From NCBI GenBank assembly GCA_017621055.1, contig JAGATX010000034.1, positions 1-54,043 of the forward strand: a DNA stretch of 54,043 nt, read 5' to 3'. The translations under genes were made by a program, and so were the position numbers. Below the pieces are notes generated by a model. The model was not told the origin of the DNA. It ran no database searches and saw only the letters and a program-made list of their open reading frames with translations. The DNA is from Muribaculaceae bacterium (GTDB lineage: Bacteria; Bacteroidota; Bacteroidia; Bacteroidales; Muribaculaceae). Shown here piece by piece: positions 1 through 6,057 of this stretch (position 1 is the first letter of the stretch; the number at the start of each line of letters is the position of its first letter).

Positions 1-75
1 GCCATGCCTGATGAGGTTTTGTTTGATTATTTTTTTGCAACACTAAGTTAAGTGAATCCTCTGACATGGCAAAAT

Positions 76-100
76 CCTGAGCAACTTTTTGTTGCTCAGG
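76..100. terminator. Stem-loop upstream of the serpin gene
   Basis: A perfect 10-bp inverted repeat (CCTGAGCAAC / GTTGCTCAGG) encloses a TTTTT loop. On the plus strand it is followed by tactt and an A-rich run rather than U, so it is a weak intrinsic terminator there. It may end a gene lying left of the window, or form a structured leader of the serpin mRNA. The rest of 1-205 shows no gene that I can support. Confidence 0.45.
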
Positions 101-205
101 TACTTAAAAAAATATTTTATAATAGTGTTGCGGAATTAAGGAATAAATCTAATTATTAACCTTGAAGTCGCAGCAATGCGTCATCTACAAAAACCAAACG
201 ACCTT

Positions 206-1447
206 ATGAAAAAGACCACTTACTTTTTTCTTAGTTGCGCACTCCTGTCCGGGAGCCTCCTGACAGGGTGCAGCAGCGACGAGCCGGCGCCGACGCCGCT
301 GCCGGAACCTTCGTACACCGACCTCAACCTGAGCGAGGCAGAGATCCGCGCCGGCGAGGGTCTGGTAAGTTTCAACAACAGATTCTTCCGGGAGGCCATG
401 GCTCAATATCCTGAAGGTAACGTATCGGTATCGCCTCTGAGCGCGTCGATGCTCCTTTCCATCGTTGGAAATGCTGTGGATCCGGAGCTCAAAAGCCAAA
501 TTCTCAGCGCTCTCGGCAGCGACGACCTCTCGGCGCTCAACACGCTGAACCGCCGCTATATGGAGGTTCTTCCTGCGCTCGACGAGAAAGTGACCATGAC
601 GATAGCCAACGCCTGCTGGTATCACAACGCCTACACACTCTCGCCAACATTCAGCGACATTCTCACTGAACAGTATTTCGGAGCTGTCGGCTCGGGCAAT
701 TTTAAGACCGACTACGAAAACGTGGCGCGCGACATCAATTCGTGGGTTTCCGAGCAGACCCGCGGCATGATTCCAGTTATCATCGAAGAGCCGTCGGCCC
801 TTGCCGCTGTTTACTCGGTACTTGCCGACGCTATCTATGTGAAGGGCGCATGGGCCGGTCCGTTCGACCGCGACAAGACAGCGCCTGCACCTTTCTACGG
901 CGCCAAAAGCACGTCGACGGTGGATATGATGAACCGCAACGACAGATGCTACCTGCAGGGCGGCGAGAATTTCAACGCCATCCGTATACCCTTAGGAACG
1001 GGCAACTATAACTTTACACTTGTCCTCCCTGACGAGGGCGTTACGGTTGAGCAGCTCGTGGCAAGTGATGTCCACACACAACTCGATTTCGGAGGCGCCG
1101 GTATAGTAGACCTTTACATGCCCCGCGTAGACTTTAAAAGTGAGACCATGACCCTCAACAGTATTTTCGGCAGAATGGGCGTTGATAAACTCAATGAACT
1201 TCGCGAAGTGTCGATATTTACGAAACCTGTAGAAACTCGGCATAATATCCAGCAGAAGACCGCCGTGAAGTTCAACGAGGAGGGCGCCGAAGCCTCGGCA
1301 GTGACATGGGATGTTCTGGAGACTTCTCCCGGTTTTGGCACTACACCCGAACCCGAGGTACTGCGTGCCGACCGGCCGTTCCTGTTCTTCATCGACGAGG
1401 CGAGCACCGGCGCGGCAATCCTGTGGGGCTGCATCCGCGACCTTTGA
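206..1447 (+). CDS. Serpin-family protease inhibitor, lipoprotein
   Basis: A 413-residue serpin (family I4), a suicide inhibitor of serine or cysteine proteases. I start at the second in-frame ATG because it gives a clean lipoprotein signal: a KK pair, a hydrophobic core and LLTGC with the lipid-bearing Cys. The earlier ATG at 176 would put ten polar residues in front. The reactive-centre hinge near residues 357-368 (NEEGAEASAVTW) keeps the small residues needed for loop insertion, so it is probably inhibitory. The serpin signature follows near the C-terminus (ADRPFLFFIDEASTG). Lipidation suggests anchoring at the outer membrane, facing host or community proteases. It stands alone and ends before a strong terminator. 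Family is certain; the target protease cannot be read from the sequence. Confidence 0.93.
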   Translation: MKKTTYFFLSCALLSGSLLTGCSSDEPAPTPLPEPSYTDLNLSEAEIRAGEGLVSFNNRFFREAMAQYPEGNVSVSPLSASMLLSIVGNAVDPELKSQILSALGSDDLSALNTLNRRYMEVLPALDEKVTMTIANACWYHNAYTLSPTFSDILTEQYFGAVGSGNFKTDYENVARDINSWVSEQTRGMIPVIIEEPSALAAVYSVLADAIYVKGAWAGPFDRDKTAPAPFYGAKSTSTVDMMNRNDRCYLQGGENFNAIRIPLGTGNYNFTLVLPDEGVTVEQLVASDVHTQLDFGGAGIVDLYMPRVDFKSETMTLNSIFGRMGVDKLNELREVSIFTKPVETRHNIQQKTAVKFNEEGAEASAVTWDVLETSPGFGTTPEPEVLRADRPFLFFIDEASTGAAILWGCIRDL

Positions 1448-1524
1448 GCCGGTTCTCCGGCATAGTTGCCGACTATAATTGGTTTTGTAGACGGGTTAAT
1501 AACCGACAATTAGTAAATATGGAA

Positions 1525-1579
1525 AGCGCCGCGGGCGAGGCAGAGTGATTCTGCGGCCCGCGGCGCTGTTTTTTTTTCG
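1525..1579 (+). terminator. Rho-independent terminator after the serpin gene
   Basis: A perfect 12-bp GC-rich inverted repeat (AGCGCCGCGGGC at 1525-1536, GCCCGCGGCGCT at 1556-1567) is followed by G and nine T on the plus strand. It lies between convergent genes. The minus side ends in only TTTCC, so it works best for the serpin transcript. Confidence 0.85.
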
Positions 1580-1589
1580 GTAATCGGGG

Positions 1590-2015
1590 CTAACGGCCGC
1601 GCAATGGCCGTCCCACGGGAATGCTTGCGGGGTTGTCGGACGGCAGTCCGCCGTTTCCGGGGCGTGTACCGGCGCCGGCGCCGGGAATGATGTTCACGCT
1701 TCCGCCCACCACCGGCCCGGGGTTGGAGCCGTTGAGCGGCGGTCGTTGCGGCGGACGTATGGCCGGCCCGGGGTTGGGGTCGAAGATGGAGCCGGGGCCG
1801 TTGCCCACCAGCGGAGGTGCCGGCGGGGTGTTGTAGAACGGGTAATTGAAGCCGTAGTAGGGACTCCCGAAGAAGCCGTCGTCGTAATAGTACGGGCTGT
1901 AGTATCCGCCGTAGTACGGCGAGGAGCTGCCGACGTCGACGCCGAAGCCGAGGTCTGCGCAGCCGCCGAGGGTGCCGGCTGCAAGCAGCGATATGAGGAG
2001 GACAGAGGCTTTCAT
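1590..2015 (-). CDS. Small Tyr/Gly/Pro-rich lipoprotein
   Basis: A 141-residue protein of unknown function. Residues 1-19 form a lipoprotein signal with lipobox LGGC and Cys19. Residues 33-63 are tyrosine- and glycine-rich, with repeated YY doublets (for example YYGGYYSPYYYDD). The rest is Pro/Gly/Asn-rich with repeated NPGP segments and looks disordered. Such tails occur in cell-envelope lipoproteins that stick to matrix or peptidoglycan, but that is inference. It lies 46 bp downstream of rsmD on the same strand, with a perfect inverted repeat in the gap. It may have its own transcript or be read through from rsmD. Confidence 0.75.
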   Translation of the reverse strand: MKASVLLISLLAAGTLGGCADLGFGVDVGSSSPYYGGYYSPYYYDDGFFGSPYYGFNYPFYNTPPAPPLVGNGPGSIFDPNPGPAIRPPQRPPLNGSNPGPVVGGSVNIIPGAGAGTRPGNGGLPSDNPASIPVGRPLRGR

Positions 2016-2027
2016 CGCGGTGAAAAT

Positions 2028-2053
2028 GTTTGTTATCTATAGATATAACAAAC
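2028..2053. repeat. Perfect 9-bp inverted repeat between rsmD and the lipoprotein gene
   Basis: Arms GTTTGTTAT (2028-2036) and ATAACAAAC (2045-2053) enclose CTATAGAT. The element is AT-rich inside GC-rich DNA and lies 13 bp upstream of the lipoprotein start. On the minus strand it is followed by ATTTTC, a poor U-tract. It could be a weak terminator of rsmD or an operator for the lipoprotein gene. Confidence 0.5.
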
Positions 2054-2061
2054 GGCTGCGG

Positions 2062-2607
2062 TTACTGTTCGGGGAGGCGGAATATGGAGAAATTGACGGA
2101 GCCGTAGGCGCGGTGCTCCACGAAGTGGGGGAGTGCCGAGAAATCATATTTCCTGGAGTGCTCCATCACGAAGACGGCGCCGGGGGCGAGGAGCCCCGAG
2201 GCGAGAACCTTGCCGGGAATGTCGCCGAAGCCCTCCATGTCGTATGGCGGGTCGGCGAAGACCACGTCGAAGCGCGGTGCACCGCCTCCGGCGAGGAATC
2301 GGAGCACGTCGCCGCGGACGAGGCTGAGGTTGCCGTCGCCGAGGAGGGCGGCGACCTTGGCGATAAACCGCTGCTGGGTGGCAGCCTTCTCGACGGCTGT
2401 CACGGCGGCGCAGCCGCGCGAGAGGAACTCGAAGCTCACGGCGCCGGTGCCGGCAAAGAGGTCGAGTGCACGCAGCCCGTCGAAATCCACCATGTTCTCC
2501 AGCACGTTGAAGATATTTTCGCGGGCGAAGTCGGTGGTTGGCCGGGCGGTGATGTTCGAAGGCACGTCGAAGCGCCGACGGCCGTATTTTCCGCTGATTA
2601 TTCGCAT
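2062..2607 (-). CDS. rsmD: 16S rRNA (guanine966-N2)-methyltransferase RsmD
   Basis: A 181-residue SAM-dependent methyltransferase that modifies G966 of 16S rRNA during 30S assembly. The start is set by the family N-terminus MRIISGKYGRR; the upstream extension of the frame belongs to the overlapping gene. The SAM-binding loop is DLFAGTGAVSFE near residues 49-60, and the catalytic motif is FADPPYD. Length matches the family. It overlaps the end of the DUF3822 gene by 10 bp, so the two are very likely co-translated. The pairing is common in Bacteroidetes. Confidence 0.93.
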   Translation of the reverse strand: MRIISGKYGRRRFDVPSNITARPTTDFARENIFNVLENMVDFDGLRALDLFAGTGAVSFEFLSRGCAAVTAVEKAATQQRFIAKVAALLGDGNLSLVRGDVLRFLAGGGAPRFDVVFADPPYDMEGFGDIPGKVLASGLLAPGAVFVMEHSRKYDFSALPHFVEHRAYGSVNFSIFRLPEQ

Positions 2608-3434
2608 AGAGGCATCAGGATTAAGGGGAAGGGAGCCTTGAGGGCGGCGTCGCCGCCGCGGAAAGCCGCCGCGGGGAAGATTACGGGCATCACCGATGCC
2701 ACATAGCGCCGCAGCAGGGGCATCAGTGCGGCACGACGTGCACCATCGCCGCAGAGGCATATGCTGTCGGCGGCGGGGTCGGCGCCGCAGGCGCGGGCGG
2801 CCGCGAGGATATAGTACATGGCATCGGCGTCGCTGTTGATGATTTTTGTTGCAGCGAGGGCAAGGTGTCCGTCACCATCGAAAATGATGATATCCACCGC
2901 CGCAGGGCTGCCGGCGTGGAAGTGGGCGTAGGTCTTGCCGCCGTTTCCGGCTCTGCGTCGGCCGGCGAAGTATCGCAGCAGAGGCGTGGTGTGGTGCACT
3001 ATGGTGCAGTTGTGGAACGTGCGCCTCACAAAGTTGAGGATATCATCGGCGACGGCCCAGACAGTTGTGGCTCCGGCGGCTGCAATGGCATCGTGCATCA
3101 GGGTGAGGCCGTCGCCGCCGATGGCGCAGATGTCGGCGCAGGCGTCCGCGCAGGTGTCGCCGAGGACGTCGGCGCACAGGGTATAAGCAGTGGTTCGCAC
3201 GGCCACCGTCACGCTCCGATATTCAGCAAGAAGCATGGGTGTGGAGTAGACGGCATCCTCCAGCGCCTTCAGTGGTGCGGGCGCCGATGGGTCGAGGGCT
3301 ACTGTGACAGCCAGAACGGCGCTGTCGTCGACAGTCGAGCGCGCAACGGCGCGCAGAGCGTCGCTGTCGAGCTCCACGGCGAGGTGCCAAAGGGTGCTGT
3401 CGTCCGGTGCGGAGGGAGGGGTGGCGGTATTCAT
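2598..3434 (-). CDS. DUF3822 family protein
   Basis: A 278-residue protein resembling DUF3822, a Bacteroidetes family found next to rsmD. Features are alternating hydrophobic strands, an acidic motif IIIFDGDGHLALAAT in the second half and ICLCGDGARR near the C-terminus. This layout recalls the actin/ASKHA fold, but I cannot prove nucleotide binding. No signal peptide is present. I chose the Met at 3434 because a -7 element lies just upstream; the open frame runs further but through AT-rich intergenic DNA. The end overlaps rsmD. Function is unknown; the neighbour suggests a link to ribosome maturation. Confidence 0.8.
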   Translation of the reverse strand: MNTATPPSAPDDSTLWHLAVELDSDALRAVARSTVDDSAVLAVTVALDPSAPAPLKALEDAVYSTPMLLAEYRSVTVAVRTTAYTLCADVLGDTCADACADICAIGGDGLTLMHDAIAAAGATTVWAVADDILNFVRRTFHNCTIVHHTTPLLRYFAGRRRAGNGGKTYAHFHAGSPAAVDIIIFDGDGHLALAATKIINSDADAMYYILAAARACGADPAADSICLCGDGARRAALMPLLRRYVASVMPVIFPAAAFRGGDAALKAPFPLILMPLCE

Positions 3435-3438
3435 GCCA

Positions 3439-3446
3439 CAAAGGTA
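3439..3446 (-). promoter_or_regulatory. Candidate -7 element of the DUF3822-rsmD operon
   Basis: TACCTTTG on the minus strand matches TAnnTTTG. I see no good -33 TTTG at 19-21 nt. The box ends only 4 nt before the chosen ATG, so the message would be leaderless or nearly so. Confidence 0.5.
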
Positions 3447-3535
3447 AGCAAAATTTCCGAGAAATGGAATGATAAAGAAAAATGCGTTTCCGAAAGTTAA
3501 AGAATGTTTAAACGACACCGCCGGCTTTGAAAATT

Positions 3536-3567
3536 TTTGCAGGGATGAAAAAAAGTGCATAAATTTG
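3536..3567 (+). promoter_or_regulatory. Bacteroidetes-type promoter of the small RNA
   Basis: TTTG at 3536-3539 and TAAATTTG at 3560-3567 are separated by 20 nt, matching the TTTG/TAnnTTTG consensus exactly. Transcription should begin near 3572-3575. Confidence 0.8.
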
Positions 3568-3572
3568 CAATG

Positions 3573-3829
3573 CTTTATAAGCCTCGACCCGCCATTATCT
3601 TAGGCCAAATTATTTACAACCCTAAAAAACAATGATCTAAGCTAAGGCATGCAAGGCAGGCCAACGTCGCGAAGAAAGTGGGCACACGCCGGTACAATCG
3701 AGGATTATGGTAATAAGTAAGTATGATATAATCTCAAGCGAGTACATCTGTACGTTATTCTTCTACAGAAAAATGCCTCTTGGCTTAGGTCCTCAACCCA
3801 TTGCTGAAATGTGTTCGGGACTTTTTTTT
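3573..3829 (+). ncRNA. Structured small RNA of about 257 nt, 6S-like candidate
   Basis: An untranslated unit with its own consensus promoter and a strong terminator, and no credible ORF inside. The ends of its core pair: GATCTAAGC (3634-3642) with GCTTAGGTC (3783-3791, one G-U), then AGGCAT (3645-3650) with ATGCCT (3773-3778). Inside is a large, poorly paired region with smaller hairpins, such as GATTAT/ATAATC around 3702-3734. Near the 5' end TTAGG (3600-3604) can pair with CCTAA (3621-3625). A long closing stem around an open bubble is the plan of 6S RNA, and Bacteroidales carry a divergent 6S of similar size. I see no tmRNA tag, no SRP GGAAG core and no RNase P signature. That it is an RNA gene is well supported; the 6S identity is a guess. 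Confidence 0.72.
3789..3829 (+). terminator. Intrinsic terminator of the small RNA
   Basis: GTCCTCAAC (3789-3797) pairs with GTTCGGGAC (3813-3821) with one mismatch, and CATT pairs with AATG inside. Eight T follow at 3822-3829. The left arm overlaps the 3' strand of the closing stem of the RNA, so the two structures compete. The U-tract also provides the -33 box of the next promoter. Confidence 0.88.
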
Positions 3830-3858
3830 GTGCCGTTGGCAAAAAAATATTAACTTTG
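3827..3858 (+). promoter_or_regulatory. Promoter of the histidine kinase gene
   Basis: TTTG at 3827-3830 and TAACTTTG at 3851-3858, spaced 20 nt. The -33 TTTG is made from the last three T of the preceding terminator plus the next G. Predicted start is near 3865, about 50 nt before the kinase ATG. Confidence 0.78.
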
Positions 3859-3915
3859 TGAACCGACATCGGCGCGATTGTGCCATCCAGTCGGTCCTAA
3901 TAACCGGAAGAACGC

Positions 3916-6057
3916 ATGAGGCGAACAGCAATCATTATCATCACATCACTCATAGCCCTGGCCGGGGCCGTGCACACGCGGGCACTCACGCCGGCGGAGC
4001 GCTCGAGAGTGACCGACAGCATAGCCGCGGAATTGCCGCACCTGACCACGGCGTCCGACAGCCTGGCGGCCTACTATAATCTCTTCGATCTCGCACAGGG
4101 TAACGACAAGTACAACCTGCCTTATGAAATCTACGGTCTTGCCGTTCGTGCCGGCGATAGAGACGCCCAGCTTGACGCCCTGCGCAACATGGCGAATGTG
4201 AATATGAACAACGACTCCGTAGTCAGCGCGGCGCTCGACCTTGCGCGTCAGTATCCGGCGTCAGATCCCGAGGTTGCCGAGACAGTGCTCTTTATCCGGA
4301 TGTTCAAAACGCGTCTGTACGTTGCCGGCGACACCGCCGGCACCAGCAGCCGCGAGCTTACCGAGCTGATAAACAGATATCACACGTCGCCGCCCACCGA
4401 TCCGTCGGAGCGTGTGGTCCTTCTCTATGCTCTGTGTCAGTACCTGTCGGCGGCCACCGAGGGCGACATGCTGGAGAGCTACCAGAACCAGCTGGGCAGC
4501 CTCATCGGCGAGATGCACCTGCCCGTCGGAGCCGTGGAGCGCCTGTTCTACACCCACGCAACAGTGAGCTACTCACGCCAGAGCCGTTTTCCGCCACTGC
4601 TGCGTGCCGAACGACGCATGCTTCAGGTAATAGACTCGCTGGAAGAACATTACCGCGCTGTGGGCCGTCCTTACCGGCAGTTCGAGCAGAACCGCTACTC
4701 GTGCTACAGACGCCTGCTCGGATGCTATTCCCTGATGAGCCATGACTCGGTGGAGATATGCTATAACAAAATACTCAAACTGGCATGGGACAACCCGCGC
4801 GTCGCCGCCGATCTCAACAACAACGGCCGCGCCCGCATATATTATCTTCTTGCCAACGGCCGATATGCAGAAGCACGCGATCTGATAAAGGCCAAGCTCG
4901 ATGAACCGGCAAATCTGCCGTATAGGGAGCGCCTGCTGCGAGCCCTCGTTCTGTCGGCCCGCGAAACCGGCGACGAGCGCACACTGAGCGAAGCCTCGCA
5001 GATGCTCAATGCCACCCTCGACGAGAACATGGTTCTTCGCCGCAACCAGAACTACCGCGAACTGCAGCTGCTCCACGACTTAAACCAGCTGCGTGAAACC
5101 AACATGGAGCTGGAAATCAGGAGCCACGAGACCCGCACGCGGGCCGCTTACATAGCGCTGGCCATCGGAGTGGCCGTGATAGTGGTGCTCCTTGTCCTTG
5201 CCGGCATGCTGTACCGTAAAAACCGCAAGGAGAAGAAGCTGGTGGACCATCTCAATGCGGCCAACCACAATCTGCGCGCCGAGCGCGACAAACTGCGCCA
5301 TGCCCAGCAGGAACTGATAGTTGCGCGCGACGAAGCCCGCAAGGCCGACAAGATGAAGAGCGAGTTTATCGACAACATGAGCCACGAGGTGAGCACGCCT
5401 CTGGAGAGAGTGGCCGAGTACGCACGCCTGATAGTGGACTGCGTGCCCGGCGAAAAACGAAAGTACCTCGACCGGTTTGCCAACAATATCGAGTTCAATG
5501 TCAAGCTGATAACGTCGCTGGTGCACGATGTGCTCGATGTGGCGGAGATGGAGAGCGACACCATGAAGATAAAGAGCCAGCCCAACAGTCTGCATGAGCT
5601 CCTGCAGGTGTCGGTCGACAATATTTTCGACAACGGCAAGCTTTCGCGCCCTGAACTGGGACTGATGGTGAACCCCGGTTTAAAACCCGACGTGAGCGTG
5701 AACACCGACAAGCTGCGGGCCTCGCAGATTTTCATGAATTTGCTTGGCAACGCTCAGAAATTCACCGAAAAAGGCAGCATCACCATTGATTACGACGTGG
5801 ACAACGAAGCCGGCACTGTCGACGTATCGGTCACCGATACGGGCATAGGCATCCCCAACGGTCTGGAGGAGATGATATTCTCGCGGTTCTATCAGGTGGA
5901 TTCAAGCGTTCAGGGCGTAGGACTCGGGCTTTTCATAGTCCGGCGTATAGCCGAGCTGATAAGCGCCACCGTTCGCGTCGACGCTTCTTACCGTTCGGGC
6001 GCGCGTTTCGTTGTCACGCTTCCGCTGGCGAAGGGTGCCGACGCTCAGAAAGGATAG
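3916..6057 (+). CDS. Sensor histidine kinase with periplasmic TPR-like region
   Basis: A 713-residue membrane sensor kinase. A signal-like segment covers residues 1-24, then about 380 residues of helical TPR-like sequence predicted to be periplasmic. A transmembrane helix lies near 411-433, followed by a coiled coil (about 440-480). The HisKA domain has H-box SHEVSTPL with His490 as phospho-acceptor, unusual for V-S where most kinases have L-R. The HATPase domain has the N-box (LLGNAQKFTEKG), G1 box (DTGIGIP), F box and G2 box (GVGLGLFIVRRI). No receiver or DNA-binding domain is attached and no regulator gene lies beside it, so it is an orphan. Its 3' end overlaps the convergent tamL gene by 13 bp. 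Ligand unknown. Confidence 0.9.
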   Translation: MRRTAIIIITSLIALAGAVHTRALTPAERSRVTDSIAAELPHLTTASDSLAAYYNLFDLAQGNDKYNLPYEIYGLAVRAGDRDAQLDALRNMANVNMNNDSVVSAALDLARQYPASDPEVAETVLFIRMFKTRLYVAGDTAGTSSRELTELINRYHTSPPTDPSERVVLLYALCQYLSAATEGDMLESYQNQLGSLIGEMHLPVGAVERLFYTHATVSYSRQSRFPPLLRAERRMLQVIDSLEEHYRAVGRPYRQFEQNRYSCYRRLLGCYSLMSHDSVEICYNKILKLAWDNPRVAADLNNNGRARIYYLLANGRYAEARDLIKAKLDEPANLPYRERLLRALVLSARETGDERTLSEASQMLNATLDENMVLRRNQNYRELQLLHDLNQLRETNMELEIRSHETRTRAAYIALAIGVAVIVVLLVLAGMLYRKNRKEKKLVDHLNAANHNLRAERDKLRHAQQELIVARDEARKADKMKSEFIDNMSHEVSTPLERVAEYARLIVDCVPGEKRKYLDRFANNIEFNVKLITSLVHDVLDVAEMESDTMKIKSQPNSLHELLQVSVDNIFDNGKLSRPELGLMVNPGLKPDVSVNTDKLRASQIFMNLLGNAQKFTEKGSITIDYDVDNEAGTVDVSVTDTGIGIPNGLEEMIFSRFYQVDSSVQGVGLGLFIVRRIAELISATVRVDASYRSGARFVVTLPLAKGADAQKG

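Noticed and set aside
3573-3829. tmRNA, SRP RNA or RNase P RNA identity for the small RNA
   Set aside because: No tag-peptide frame or tRNA-like end, no SRP GGAAG motif, and no RNase P core signature could be found.
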